Source of the DNA: Leptodactylus fallax
Taxonomy: Eukaryota > Chordata > Amphibia > Anura > Leptodactylidae
DNA: 64,000 nucleotides
Assembly: GCA_947044405.1 (NCBI GenBank)
Contig: CAMRHE010000063.1
Span: 4,142,501-4,206,500 of the forward strand
Direction of reading: 5' to 3'
In this document: positions 1 to 13,303 of the stretch, piece after piece
How positions within the stretch are numbered: the stretch's first letter is position 1
Layout of the letters: the number at the start of each line of letters is the position of its first letter
The notes under the pieces: model-generated
The model's database searches: none
What the model was told of the DNA's origin: nothing
What the model saw: only the letters and a program-made list of their open reading frames with translations
Position numbers and translations under genes: made by a program

Positions 1-339
1 AAAAATTCAACAAGGTCCTAATTTGCATGTAAATAGACAAATAATCCGAACAATCTTACCGATTTAAATGGTGGACTGTAGTGGGTCCAAATGTGCACCT
101 CCTCCCTGGACTTTTTTAGGGCAAGCTTCGGGACTGCCCTTGTCAGGGCGGGAGCTTTATACCTTTGGGTATTAAGGAAAGAGCTAGATATTCCTCCTAT
201 GATTCTATCAGTTCCCTATACCCATCCTTTGGTACAATCTCTGCCACATTTGGACCCACTACAGTCCACCGTTGAAATCGGTAAGATTGTTCCATTTATT
301 TGTCTATTTACATGCAAATTAGGGCCTTGTTGAATTTTT
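1..339. mobile_element. Foldback MITE with ~95-bp inverted arms
   Basis: The first 95 bases reappear, inverted, at 245-339, with few differences between arms. The left arm starts at the window edge, so the true left end and any target duplication may lie outside. The roughly 150-base centre has no recognisable coding content. No transposase is present, so this is a nonautonomous DNA element or a simple large inverted repeat; the superfamily cannot be named. Confidence 0.8.
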
Positions 340-1572
340 AACTATTATATTAAATGTTAAGTTTTATTTATCTTTTTGATATGTTATGGATCTATGCTTC
401 TGGTAATTAATTAACTGATCTGTGAGGAGCTAGTTATTTTGTTCTCCTTTTTTTCGTGTTTACAATTTCCCAGATAGAAAAAACATGAAAAAATAAAAAT
501 AACATAAAAATAAAGCACTATGTGTCACCGAAAAAAGACACAAATATTATTAGAATAACCCAAACGAAAAAAAATGTTATAGCCCTCAAAACCTCACATA
601 CGAAAAAACCCAAAAATGTGTCTGGTCCTAAACCAGAGAAATTGGCCCAGTCCAGAAGTGGTTAATAAATTTCGCTCATTTTAGGAAGATGCAGAACTTT
701 TTGTTATACAGTTGTCTGCTTTGAACAATGCCTTGTTAGAAGGGTCCACACTATAAGCTGATAACAGGACATCCTACTTTTGGGATCCCAGCGATCAACT
801 GTGATCTGTGGTAAAATCTGGCAGCAAATGTTTAATTCTCCCACAACGCCTCCACAGGAGAAACAAAGTATTATACATTGTCCATTGAATCACTGGGCTT
901 CCTGTTTATCATATGGACTTGTTGGGTCCTCCACTGGGAGAGACCCTCTTAGTAGCCACTATTTGCTACAAAAAAATTAGGGTCCTGACCAAGGACCCCT
1001 TTATTAACTCAGAAGGGATTTCTAAACTTGGCAAAACCTTTTATTTTTGAAAAAAAAAAACTTTTTCCCAAGTAGTAGTTCAGTGAGCAATATGGGTAAG
1101 AGATAAGATATAGATAATAGATATATATTGTATTAGGAAATTGCTCTTAGTACATGTGTGAACCTTCTCTATAGTTCCTTTCATCACATTGATCTGCCGT
1201 GTAAAGGGTTACACCTAATTCAATATCCAGATCTTACATTTGTTCCTCATTACACAAGCTTTGGAAAGGCTGTGGGCTCTATACTGGTTGTGTTAACTAT
1301 AAAAAGTTGACTCCCTCCCAGAACTCCTCTTTTTTTTTCTCTCCCACTTCCCAGTTTCATCTGAAAATAACTTCATGAAAACTTCTGTTCTCAGAGTGGC
1401 AGCCATGGTTTTCATCAGGGTTTTACTTGATTTTTGGTGGTTTTAGTCAGGGTGTGCGCTGCGCAGGCAAATCAGCATAAAACCCAATGGTTAGTATATT
1501 AGTGGCAGTGCCAGGGTGGGCTGTTACTCTACCTTCGGGGTCACAAATAATAAAGTGTTAGAGACTATATAA
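340..1572. other. No gene seen; AT-rich, one dispersed fragment
   Basis: This stretch is AT-rich with A-runs near 480-600 and 1051-1060. Bases about 795-960 resemble segments near 44226-44350 and, inverted, near 48040-48110 (shared features are a cacaggg/cacagga core and a following aagtatta), so they are a low-copy dispersed repeat. No exon-like open frame with recognisable similarity is visible. Confidence 0.5.
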
Positions 1573-1576
1573 TTAA

Positions 1577-2011
1577 AGGGGGTGTCTCATCAAGACAACC
1601 ACAGTCGAACCCCCTGTAGATGGCCTCCAGACTTCACCTCTATGAGCCAAAATATAGCACTGCTCTACAAGTGCAACTCCTGAACTGGTGGACTCCAGCT
1701 GTTCTTGTATGACATGGACAGCCTTTAGACGCTCTTAGGGCCCAATGTAAAATCTGTAATGGGGCCCCTACATACCATGTGCCATTTAGAATAGTGGTGT
1801 ATGTTACATGGAGGAACATTTTTGGCCCTCCTAGGTTCCAGGGCTCACTAGCAGCTGCGACCTCTGCACCCACTATATCTAGGCTCCTGACATTCTTCTC
1901 ACCATGTAATACTGTGGGTACAAACTGTAGGATTCCTATGGTGAAAAGCTGACACAGTGGCAGTCGTACTGCTGTGTAATGGGTTGTCTCTGGTGATCAT
2001 CATCATCCCCT
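1577..2011. mobile_element. TTAA-flanked MITE containing a hAT-like fragment
   Basis: TTAA at 1573-1576 is followed by AGGGGGTGTCTCATCAAGAC. The other end, inverted, reads AGGGGATGATGATGATCACC and abuts TTAA at 2012-2015. The TTAA pair suggests a piggyBac- or Kolobok-type target choice. The dispersed GGGCCC-type repeat at 1727-1893 lies inside, so it appears to have inserted later. Confidence 0.5.
1727..1893 (+). mobile_element. hAT-like GGGCCCC-family fragment
   Basis: This matches the dispersed family best seen whole at 25430-26322 and repeated near 4163, 22570, 38268, 49768 and 53589. Diagnostic phrases are gggcccaatgtaaaatctg, then aatggggcccc, and a downstream cctaggttccagggctcac. There is no coding capacity and no clear target duplication here. 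Confidence 0.6.
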
Positions 2012-2225
2012 TTAAGATTACCACTTCGCACTACAGCTGCTACTGGCATAGAGGAAGTGTTTAAATACCCTCCAAGTGTACCCATTTGGACAGCATAGTA
2101 TCACCAAAAATCCTACTAAAGATAGTACATCATGGCGGCTTCCTGGATTTTCTTCAAAAAAACGATCGATTTGGCTGGTTACTTTACTGTAAATGGTGTT
2201 GGCAAAGTGATCAGTAAACTGTTAA

Positions 2226-2648
2226 AGGGGGCTTCCACCTTAACAACCTATTATTAGGATAAGTAGTAAAATAGTAGGAATCCAATGTCTAGGATTTGAA
2301 GCACTTTCTGCGGAGGCCATGGTAGGTGTATAAGAAAAAAAAAAAGTCATATTCACCTATCCCGAACACTCCATTGTCTGCTCCTGCTCCCCCTTCCCTC
2401 ACGTTCTGGGGTTCGCCCCGACAAGTCTCATATGATCGATTAGTGTCCTCAGTGGTTGCTGGTAAGGAATCTGTGACAGATGTGAGTGATGTCATCATCC
2501 CTCTCCAGCCACCGCTGAGGCCACTGATTGGTCTAAGAAGTCTTGTGAACCTCATGGCTTCTAGTGTGGCAAGCCCCTGCACGTGAGGGAACCATGAATG
2601 GCTGCGGATAGGTGAATATGTCTCCAAATCCTGAACAACCCCTTTAAT
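2226..2648. mobile_element. Frog-type foldback MITE, diverged
   Basis: The left part begins near ttaaagggggcttccacc and the right part ends acaacccctttaa. Inner inverted pieces atattcacctatcc (about 2349-2362) and ggataggtgaatatg (2607-2621) support a foldback. Open frames on both strands across the centre are incidental to the inverted structure. Boundaries are approximate. Confidence 0.45.
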
Positions 2649-3639
2649 ATTGACCAAACCCACCAATTTTAAAAGGACAGACATCCATCTAATGTGTATG
2701 AGGGTGTCATGACTTTCCCTTCACAGTAGATCTTAGAGGAAAGGAGGATGGGGCTGATGGATTTCAACTTGCCCAATCACTTTGTTCCCAGGGAAGACAA
2801 GCTGCAGCCAGAGTTGTTTGTTAGCAACTTATTTCCCTATCTCATTCAGCATGCATGTGTACGGAGAAGGGGGGAGGGATATTTGAAGGTATAGCTATTG
2901 GTTGAATAAGTACTGACAACTATCTAAAGTGTATGGCCCTTGTCTTGATAACGCTGTTGATTGTCTAACACTTCCGATCCTATCTGTACAACATGTAGTA
3001 TAACTGGATCTAAGCAGGAAGTATAGACATTTTATAAGAATAGTCCAGGATGGCTGCCGACTGTCTAAACCCTGTTCTGAGCGTTCTCCAGATACTTACT
3101 ATAAAAATCTCCTTTTCCATGGACTATAATTGATTTGTCTTATTAGCTGTGTTATATAAACAATCCAATAATAAAACTGTAATGAAGTCTCATTCATGGC
3201 GAGTCTCTCCATCTACAGAGAAACAAAATGGCTGCTCCCTTGGGCATTATTACTTCTTAGTTTTGACTATAAATCCACTAATAAAATAACTACACACATC
3301 AAACAGATGGAGATGGCAGCGAAATACTTATGAAGTAAGAAATGTCGCATTTCTGCTGCTAATTATTACAAGGGGCTTATGATATACGTCTTCCAGTCTG
3401 CCCGTCATGCAATGTATTATAACAAGGCCTCATGTTTGGACCAGCTGTTTGCAAAAAAAAAATCTCCAAATAAGCAGTTTTTGTAGTTTTATAATTGAAT
3501 TGTTGGACAAAATTTATGCATATGGGATAACTCAGCCCAGCGAGGCAGTCACTGATAATACAATCTAGAGAATTTTTGGATTCACAGTGCTCAATAACTA
3601 AAACGGGCCATAGATTAAGGAAATTTTCAGGGACTTATT
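2649..3639. other. No gene seen
   Basis: No repeated family, RNA gene or protein-like frame was recognised. The sequence is moderately AT-rich and may be single-copy DNA. Confidence 0.4.
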
Positions 3640-3953
3640 TGGGAATTATCCTTAGGAAAGGTCATCAATATGTAATTGGTGGGAATTCAACACCTGGGAC
3701 CCCCACTGATCAATTGTTTTAAGACACTGAAGACTATGGCCTCCTCACTGAATACCAAGCAAAGTGCCCTATGTGTCATAGCCGCTATGCTTGATATTGC
3801 CCCCCCCCCCATTCACTTGAATGGTACTGACGTCATCAGCACAAGGAATAGGTCACAGTGTTAAAATAGCGGATTTGCAGGTGTCTTGGGTGTTGGACCC
3901 CCACCAATCTCACAATGGTGACCTATCCTAAGAAGTTGGGGAAACCCCTTTAT
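3640..3953. mobile_element. Foldback MITE (cttaggataggtca family)
   Basis: The left arm contains cttaggaaaggtcatcaat and attggtgggaattcaacacc. The right arm, inverted, has cttaggataggtcacc and attggtgggggtccaacacc and ends in aaacccctttatc. The same family, with tatccttaggat next to ggtcatcaatatt, occurs at 37021-37330 and 61960-62230. A C-run at about 3800 lies in the centre. Confidence 0.65.
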
Positions 3954-4162
3954 CTCTTTTCATTCATGTGCATTGTCTAGACAGAATGTCACATTTATTT
4001 AGCCAGCCGGTGGCATGGTATTTCTGGAGCTGATCTCTAGCTGCCGTCTGCCCAGGAAAGTCATCTGCCCATCAGGTTCTGACATGGTAATGCGGACCTG
4101 CCATAAAAAAAATATTTCCTTTGGTTGGTTTCAAGTACCCTAGTCTAAAACTAGACTTGGAG

Positions 4163-4335
4163 TCAGAGATGTAACTTGAAGATCCTGGTCCCTAATGCAA
4201 AATTCGTAATGGGACCCCACTTACCATGTACTATATACAATACTGGTGTTTTGTTATGTTTAGAGAGGCATTTGGGCCCCCTCAGGCTCCAGGGACTGGT
4301 AGCAATTGCTACCTCTCTGCCCCCCCCCCCCCCCC
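4163..4335 (+). mobile_element. hAT-like GGGCCCC-family fragment ending in a C-run
   Basis: The copy starts at CAGAGATGTAACTTGAAG, nearly identical to the start of the 53589 copy, and continues through aatgcaaaattcgtaatggg, ctcaggctccaggg and tagcaattgctacctctgc. It ends at a poly-C run of about 15 bases near 4321. It is nonautonomous and non-coding. Confidence 0.6.
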
Positions 4336-4556
4336 TTGCTCGAAGTATATGGATACTGAGGCTTGGTCAAGGATGTTGTTATAGGAGGTGCAGAGAAACT
4401 GTAGAAGTCGCAGCTGGGGCCTTATGGCTATGGTGTCCCCAAAGCTCCTTTGCCACATAAGAGGCACATGATAAGTGCTAATGATTTTAGCTTTAACTCT
4501 GGTCTAGTTGCCACTTCTTACAGGTTCCTGAACTCCTCATCAGTAGTAATACTCCT

Positions 4557-4632
4557 GTCTTTGGAGCAATGAGGGAGTTGCCACTTATCTCTTTGGAGCA
4601 ACGGTAACAACCTTGTTGCTCCAAAGAGGTCA
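4557..4632. repeat. ctttggagcaa inverted repeat
   Basis: tctttggagcaa occurs at about 4560 and again near 4591, and its complement ttgctccaaagaggt closes the hairpin near 4614-4629. The same attgctccaaagag phrase recurs at about 24970, also just upstream of sequence related to the 50-bp minisatellite, so hairpin and minisatellite belong to one dispersed family. Confidence 0.55.
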
Positions 4633-4654
4633 TTTGCACTATTTGGTTCAGGTG

Positions 4655-4857
4655 ACCCTAATCTGTCTACCCGTGGGGCTGGGTTGATATGCTGGTTGTC
4701 TGGTGACACTAACCTATCTATCTGTGGGGCTGGGTTGATATGCTGGGGTCTGGTGACACTAACCTGTCTACCCGTGGGGCTGGGTTGATATGCTGGGGTC
4801 TGGTGACACTAACCTGTCTACCCGTGGGGCTGGGTTGTTATGCTGGGATCTGGTGAC
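4655..4857. repeat. 50-bp minisatellite, about 4 units
   Basis: Four tandem units of about 50 bases, each with gtctacccgtggggctgggt followed by tgatatgctggggtctggtg. Units 3 and 4 are nearly identical; unit 2 differs most. A related single unit at about 25085-25390 is split by a SINE. It is not coding. Confidence 0.85.
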
Positions 4858-5798
4858 TCACTCCCTTTAAGGCGCTTGTTGGATTTTATACTGTTTCCTG
4901 TTCCTTTGTGATCTAGGTTGTACGAGGTGTCTGTATACAAGTCGGTCAGTCTCAATTGAGTTCAGCTTCCAGGAGACGCCTTACTGTCTACGAGGGCTCA
5001 CGCTAGAAGGAAAAACCTGGATGTGATCTGAGCCTTTTATATTAATTATTTGGCACATTGCTATGCTGCGATTTTTTTTGCATTTCCACAGGGAAGTCGT
5101 ATTACGCCCATCAATACCGTCTCTGTGAAATATCCGCTGAGTGAAGCTACCAGTTGACATGACTATGCTGTATATCACCGTCTGTATGACTGAGATGAGT
5201 CACATGCATCGTGTCTAAAAAGTTTTTCCTATGTGTAGAAATTATTCAGATTATTTATGGAGTCCAGGAAGCAAAATTTTATTGGATGCTATGGACAACT
5301 CCTCTTCTTTCCCCTAATTCTGATAAATCTGTCCAAATATGTCTCTCCAAACTTTTCTTAGAATGGGTGTTAATGGTGGCAAATATGAATAGAAATGTGA
5401 GTACATTGATATTTTTGGGTTTTTATGGTTACAAAGTTTCCTCATTCTGAAAGAAACCAGAACAGGAAACATTAAAATAATATTTCAGTAGTGCAGCCTC
5501 AGGCTGTAGACCTGTAAGTTCAAGTGATCATGACTCAGCATAGCTGAAACGAAAAATATTTTTAAAATTTCGTGTTAATTTTTTTAATTGTTCAAGTACT
5601 TTTTCAAAAATTTTCTTGAAGGCAAATGTGAATTTTATAACAAATGTTACATGGATATGAGAGGCAGCTCATATATAGAATCATTGTATTGGTGATTTAA
5701 CTTTAGGGGTACAACCAGGGCTCTACTCCTAAGATGCATGTAAACTCAAGTGTCACAGAAGAGATGAATGAAATAATTTGGAAATGAAGCTCAAAAGA
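4858..5798. other. No gene seen; AT-rich
   Basis: No recognisable coding sequence, repeat family or RNA gene. The 5540-5640 part is strongly A/T-biased. Confidence 0.4.
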
Positions 5799-5802
5799 TT
5801 AA

Positions 5803-6028
5803 AGGACTTATCAAGGATTAGAAAACATGTCTGCTTCTTTTTAGAACAAGCTCTACTTCCTCTTCACATGAAGTGTCTTCACGTCAGTTGGTCACATGGC
5901 CATGCTACAGCTCAGTCCCTTTCAAATGAAAGTGGCTGAGCTGCAGCCTGGCCATGTGACCAGTGGACGTAATGTCACTTCCTGTTCTGAAAGAAACCAG
6001 CCACGTTTACTAATACTGGATAGCCTCT
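5803..6028. mobile_element. TTAA-flanked foldback MITE, diverged
   Basis: TTAA at 5799-5802 and 6029-6032 flanks arms that begin aggacttatcaaggatt and, inverted, agaggctatccagtatt. The centre carries gtcacatggccatg and its complement catggccatgtgacc. It is a diverged relative of the cleaner copy at 17126-17303. Confidence 0.65.
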
Positions 6029-6068
6029 TTAACCAACATGTCTGCCCTGTATAATTGTAAACAAATAC

Positions 6069-6235
6069 ACAGGTCCTCTGGTGGGTCCAAGCTCCAGCAC
6101 AATATAGACCCAGTAGAAAACACTCAAATTTGAAGAGTACTATGTTCTATTTCCTAGTGGTTGTTGGAGCGTGGGCCCCCAGAATTATTTCATCAGGAGG
6201 ACCAAGAAACCTCAGCCCGACACTAGGTCCATACA
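6069..6235 (-). mobile_element. ggtcggactgg-family fragment
   Basis: Contains tgggcccccagaattatttc and a terminal cagcccgacac, which match inverted parts of the copies at 49927-50098 and 40850-41012. It is non-coding; a hAT-like nature is only suspected. Confidence 0.4.
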
Positions 6236-6866
6236 AATTGACCCCCAAGTTCTACATTGTACAATTGCACACAAACACACTAGTGGCCATACAGTGCACT
6301 CCTCAACAGTAAATGTCCTCTGTGCTGAAACTAATAAACTATATTTTTTGTCCCGGATGAACCCCCAACATCTGTTAATAGTGTAATAATAAAATAAGGT
6401 AACAATTCAGCATTTTTTGGAATTTGGCTTCCTTTGAACATTTTGTAAAGAAGTTTTCTCAAAGAGAATTATTTAATTAGTAGAAATGCTAAAAACATAT
6501 AATTACAGAATTACTTTATTTTAGTCGTTCTATTTGCAGCAGGCTTTAGGCCATTAATTTTTTTCTCTGTTTCCCTCACCACAGTAATTTATATCACTTA
6601 CTAGAATTGTTTTCACAGATTCACAACAAATGACATGTAACTTTGATGTTTATTTTTTTTTCCTTTTGGTGTAAAGTATTACCGTTATACATTGTGTGCA
6701 TTAACCCTTTATGGAACAAGCCATTTTTATCCTTTCAGAAAAGAATAAATTTTACTAACATTTTGTATTGCAATACTTTTAATATGCAAGTTGTGGCAGA
6801 TATATGTGGCTTGTTGTTTTGTGGAATTCCTATACTAACCATTTTGGAGTACATATAATTTAGTTT
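6236..6866. other. No gene seen; AT-rich
   Basis: Mostly A/T-rich DNA with short open frames that show no recognisable family. Confidence 0.4.
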
Positions 6867-6870
6867 TTAA

Positions 6871-7448
6871 AGGGGTGGTGCCATTAAGGACACTTGTACC
6901 CTATCCACAGGATAGGTGATAAGTATCAGATCATTGGGTGTCCGTCGGGTCCCCCAGTGATCAGGAGAACAGGAGACCGAAAGTTCCCCATGCCGTCTTG
7001 TGAATTATGCCCACATGCACTTCTGTGACTGATGGTCCATTCACAATACGTGTATGTTCACATGGAGGAATTTGGCACTGAATTTGCTCCAGTTCCAAAT
7101 TCTGCCTTAAACCAGCTTCCATTCATTTCAATGGGAGTCAGATGCTGATTTTTCCTCTAGTGAATTTTGTCTCCAGCTGATTTTTTCACTTAATGGAAAA
7201 ATAAGCATCATGAAGTGAATGGGAGTCAGAAAATACCACCTGGCAAGTGGACAAATGGAAAAATCAGCTTCAAATTCCTGAAACTGAATTTTCAGCTAGG
7301 AAAATTTCCTCCATGTGAACAACCCCTAGGAGGCATGGGGGACTTTTGGTCTCCTGATTGCTGGGGGACCCGACAGTCAGACCCCCAGCGATCTGACACC
7401 TATCTCTTATCCTGTGGAGAGGGAAGTGTCCTTAATGGCACAACCCCT
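6871..7448. mobile_element. TTAA-flanked foldback with nested inner inverted repeat
   Basis: TTAA at 6867-6870 and 7449-7452 brackets arms of about 120 bases: left aggggtggtgccattaagga, right (inverted) aggggttgtgccattaagga. Inside lies a second inverted repeat, gttcacatggaggaattt at about 7049 against its complement near 7305-7322, probably a second MITE nested in the first or its central domain. A shorter relative is at 34126-34416. Confidence 0.75.
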
Positions 7449-7625
7449 TTAACGTCACTGTATGGGATTTTGTGATTATGGGGATATTAAATATGTATTT
7501 TTCAAGTTATATGTGTTCATTTAATAAAAATTGTTTCTTGGGGGGAAAAAAATCATGTTTATACTTTTTTGACTTTTTGGTTTTGTTTTTTTTTTTTTTT
7601 TTTTGCAAACTTTATTAACAATTTC

Positions 7626-8388
7626 AATCCTAAAACAATCATTTCCAGCACAGAGCAGTTTCCATATAAAACTTTGCCTTTATTCCACACCATTAAAATG
7701 ACATCAGCAAAGAACTGAAGCTACTGCTTACACGTTTCGGCGGACAATCATAGCATACCATACTGACGTGCGCAGCTCTCTTTATAGGGCCACTTCCTAT
7801 AGTCACATATATGCATAACTCCTCCCACAAATAAATCAACTATTGCATTCAAACTATAGTAAAAGCATATACATAATAAACATCAACATGCCGTCTAAAC
7901 ATCGTGCACAGGTGCATCATGGGAATTGTAGTTCTTTTAGGTTCAAGGGCATTGAGAGAGTCCACAAGCCTAAGGGGAGGAGATTCAAGGCAGAAGTTGC
8001 TAGCAAGAGAAACATTCTGGATTTCCACTCTACAAAACAACACCAGAAGGTATGAATATAAGACAGGATGTGATATATCAATATTAGAGAAGTTCTATGA
8101 CTCCAGGTGGTATCTTAGATGTTGTTGTCTATTATATATATGATTTTACTATAGTTTTAGGACAATAGTTGATTTATGTGGGGGAGGAGTTATGCATATG
8201 TCTGACTATAGGAAGTGGCCCTATAAAGAGAGCCGCATATGTCAGTATGGTATGCTATGACTAAGGCTGTCCGCCGAAACGCATAAGCAGTAGCTTCAGT
8301 TCCTTGCTGATGTCATTTTCATGGTGTGAATAAAGGTGAAGTTTTATATGGAACCGCTCCATGCTGAAAATTATTGTTTTTGGATTGG
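7626..8388. mobile_element. 763-bp foldback with ~245-base arms
   Basis: The left arm (about 7626-7870) and right arm (about 8135-8388) are long inverted copies. Shared blocks include gaactgaagctactgctta, cggcggaca, gtatggtatgctatga in one arm against its complement in the other, and aggaagtggccctataaaga. Each arm carries a GAAACG-type motif (left acgtttcggcgg). No coding region was recognised, and a poly-T run precedes the left arm. Confidence 0.75.
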
Positions 8389-8523
8389 GATTTGCCTACG
8401 GGGGAGCACCAACTTTTTTTTCCGTGCATGGAAAGAACCACAAGAATAATTCAGAGTAAACTGGCCTCTACTATATTTATTAATATTGTTTTGTCTCAGT
8501 GAGGCAATGGAAATAACTTTTTT

Positions 8524-8769
8524 AGGCCCAGGCCCACATGGTGTAAACACCGTGGAAAAAAACGGTAAAATATGTGCAGCGGATACGCTGCGATTTCCAA
8601 AACCGTCACAGCTTTGGAAATTGCAGAATAACAGTTATACCTAGCGCTAGCGGTTTCCCTATAGGTATAATGGAAGCAGAAAGTCCGCAAAGGAAACACG
8701 ATGCATTGCCGCCACGGTTTTTCCTGTACCGCTTTTTTGCTGCGGGACGCTATGTGTGGCCTTAGCCTT
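8524..8769. mobile_element. hAT-like MITE (GGCCCACATGGTG type)
   Basis: Starts aggcccacatggtgtaaac and ends ctatgtgtggccttagcctt. These are imperfect inverted copies of each other, and the inside holds ccgtggaaaaaaacgg against ccacggtttttcc. Related copies lie at 24425-24611 and 44813-45135. No 8-bp duplication was confirmed. Confidence 0.55.
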
Positions 8770-8809
8770 AATGTAGTGTTGGCTTTGTGAAAAAATGCAA
8801 GAAATGACT

Positions 8810-9345
8810 GAGTTGGACATTTTAGGAAAGTGTATAAAAATGCGGCAAAGTAAGAATGCTTTCAGAAATAGAAGGGTTAATAATTTATTTTTGTCAGTAA
8901 CAAAATGAAGTGAATGAGTAAAAGAGAAATCTAATCCCATCAATATTTGGGGTGACCTTTATCCTTTGCCTTCCATCAGTTCTTCTCGGTACTTGCAGAC
9001 AGTTTTGAAGGAACTCGGCAGGGAGGTTGTTCCCGCCATCTTGGAGAACTAAGCACAGATCTTCTGTGGATGTAGGCTTGCTCCAATCCTTCTGTCTCTT
9101 CAGCTCATCCCAGACAGACTGGATGATGTTGACATCAGGGCTATATCTGTTGGGGCCATATCATCACTTCCAGGACTCCTCCTCCAAAAGAGCAAAGGTC
9201 ACGCCAAATACTGATGGAATTTAGATTTCTTGTCTCTTCATTCACTTAATTTTGTGAATTGACAAAAATAGACTATTAACCCTTCTATTTCTTGAAGCAT
9301 TCTTACTGTGCTGCATTTTTTGTCCAAACCTGCCTAATATTTTGC
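8810..9345 (-). mobile_element. Rearranged Tc1-like element with two 3' ends
   Basis: Read on the minus strand, the left part is a transposase C-terminus followed by the element's 3' untranslated end (down to about 8810). On the plus strand, 9195-9345 repeats that same 3' end in the opposite orientation: aaaggtcacgccaaatactg, acccttctatttcttgaagc and then attttgcacag. The copy therefore has two 3' ends facing outwards. A second copy with the same rearrangement is at 60925-61245. Confidence 0.7.
8945..9150 (-). pseudogene. Tc1-like transposase, C-terminal fragment
   Basis: The minus strand encodes a peptide beginning PDVNIIQSVWDELKRQKDWS and continuing KPTSTEDLCLVLQDGGNNLP. This is the region around and after the last catalytic acidic residue of Tc1/mariner transposases (family pattern [10 protein letters not shown]), which cut and paste the element at TA sites. 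Here the position of the usual Glu reads Gln (IIQSVW), so the catalytic triad is lost even in this fragment. The DNA-binding domain and the first two acidic motifs are absent. The frame runs into the 3' untranslated end. It is a dead relic, and strand and family are clear from the motif. Confidence 0.75.
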
Positions 9346-10315
9346 ACAGAAGGTGGTTCAGTGATTAAAGTGCTTCATACCCTACAAAATGGCTGACAAT
9401 AGTTACAGTTCCCCGTATCGGAGAAGAGCAGCTCTGGAGTACAAACAGAACAAACTATGAGCAGGAAAATGTATGAATACAAGGAGGGAGAAGTAGTAAC
9501 AACATGAATTTAGCAAACATTATAGCACCAAAGTTGACTGAATGACAATGACACAAACTAGAAAGGGTCCTTTCCATTGGATCTCATATACAATGACCGC
9601 TTCTGTTGTTTTATGATGTTATATAGACGTAACAAAGCTGCTTCTAGGGATACTATTGCCCATAGTGATGTCAAGCAGAGCGGCTTGTTGGCACTGAGCA
9701 CACAGCACCCACAACCCATGCCAGACATCCTCCCTTTAATATACAGCAATAGACCAAGAAATACAGTGTTGCACCCTATTCACAAACAGTAGAATCCCCA
9801 TTCATACTAACGCAGTTCAGGACATTTCGGCTGCAGCTCCTAATGTAAATAGAGCAGTAAATCGTCCTGCTTGTCAAATGCCATGGAATTACATGAAGCC
9901 ATAAAAAGCATCTCTGCTCTGCTGTTTACATTACTTTGCGAGCCTAGCCCTGACCTGTCTCTTGTATTCATACTTTCCTTGTAAAGACAGAATAAATCTC
10001 CTCTCCCGAAGCAGCTGAGGAACTCTTGAAAAATGGCCCAGGCTGCAGCCGGCAGATAGATGGTGCTGAGATTATCACCTGGATGTAGACTTCTCAGGGG
10101 TCATCATAATCTGTACTGGATCTTATACCATAGCTAATCCGTATGTTTACTCTACTAAAAATATCATCGTCCCTAATTGTTTTTCAGAATCTGGGGCATT
10201 ATTCATTGGCAAAGCGCACTGACGCATTTTGGGCTCACAACTATGGTGGTTGTCAGTTCTCTAATATGTCTGTATTAAAGCAGTTAGATTAGGCCTCAGT
10301 AAGGATGTGAAAGGC
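9346..10315. other. No gene seen
   Basis: No coding, RNA or repeat family was recognised; the stretch may be single-copy. Confidence 0.4.
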
Positions 10316-10319
10316 TTAA

Positions 10320-10782
10320 AGAAAATGTGTCACCTGTTTTTTTTAAAACAAGTTTTTATGTCAAACATTTTTAAAGAATTTTTGATCTTTTTTTTTACTT
10401 AATAATAGATGCAAATAGTTGCCAATTCTGTAGGGTTTTCTTCGCAGCAGTCACCTGATTTACATCACAGGCAGGATTACAATAGAAGATAACCCAGATA
10501 ACACGTATAGTGACACATCATTACATCCACTACTGACAATGGATGATATCACGGCTTATCTACGCCCTGTCCCTGCATAGAGCATGTCTAAACAATTCTC
10601 CCATAGACCTCAAAGACTATTGCTGTTTATCACTAGGCGAAGTTCAGGCAAGATGGCAACCCCTATAATCATGAACAGAAAGTAGAGTAAAAAATCTACA
10701 ATGAGAAAATAAAAACAGATTGAAGAATAGTGATACATTTCTGATTTTAATAAATGAATAAAAAATTGGCAACACATTCCCT
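10320..10782. mobile_element. TTAA-flanked foldback MITE
   Basis: TTAA at 10316-10319 and 10783-10786. The left end is agaaaatgtgtcacc and the inverted right end agggaatgtgttgcc, each followed by a T-rich arm. The A/T-rich arms explain the short open frames on both strands. Confidence 0.65.
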
Positions 10783-10786
10783 TTAA

Positions 10787-11158
10787 AGGGTAATCTCATG
10801 AACAATATGCTTCTCAAATCCTTGGTGATCACTGATGGGGAGGAACATCAGAAAGCATGGAAAGACTGGGTAAGCCAGAGCAGTTCTTCATTCTGGCTCA
10901 TAGGGGGAGCACCAAGTGGGTATTCTTATCTATGTCACCCTAATGGGGCAAGTTGTAAGGGGCAGTTACTTTTTTCCCATAGGTGACGAGGTATCGGAAA
11001 CCATTAAGTGAGAAATATATACAATAGTAAGAGACTAGAGCACATACGTTTTCATAGTACTGTAGATAGTAAGCCACAATGGGCATAGGACTAATGTAAC
11101 AGAATCAAGAGGTGCCTATCCATATTGGATTAGTGTCAGTTGAGCCCGCTGATATATA
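10787..11158. other. No gene seen between two transposons
   Basis: About 370 bases with no recognised family or coding signal. Confidence 0.35.
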
Positions 11159-12930
<1,772 letters not shown>

Positions 12931-12934
12931 TTAA

Positions 12935-13299
12935 AGAGGACCTCGCCTCACCAGGTATGAAAGCCCAATGACATAGATCATCTGATCGGCGCTGTCATCC
13001 TGAGCATTTTAGTGTTTTGTTTATCCAAATCCGTTCTGCAATTCCAAAGATATAAGCCCTTTTTTGAGTTGATGCAGATTAGGGTCTACTAGCCAAGTGG
13101 GCGGCAACAATGTGGTTTGACTGTTGCTGTATGTCAGTGTTACAATCCACTTGACTAATAGGCCCTAATTTGTATCAACACTAAAAGGGCTTATATCTTT
13201 GGGATTGCTGAACGGACAAAACACCAAAATGCTCAGGGTGACTGCGCCGCTCACATGATCTATGCCATTGGGCTTTTCAGACCTGAAGGCAGATCTTCT
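12935..13299. mobile_element. TTAA-flanked foldback MITE with long arms
   Basis: TTAA at 12931-12934 and 13300-13303. The arms match over more than 150 bases: left agcccaatgacatagatcat, right (inverted) agcccaatggcatagatcat, then tgagcattttagtgttttgt against tgagcattttggtgttttgt and aaagatataagccctttt in both. The centre is short, so nearly the whole element could fold back. Confidence 0.8.
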
Positions 13300-13303
13300 T
13301 TAA

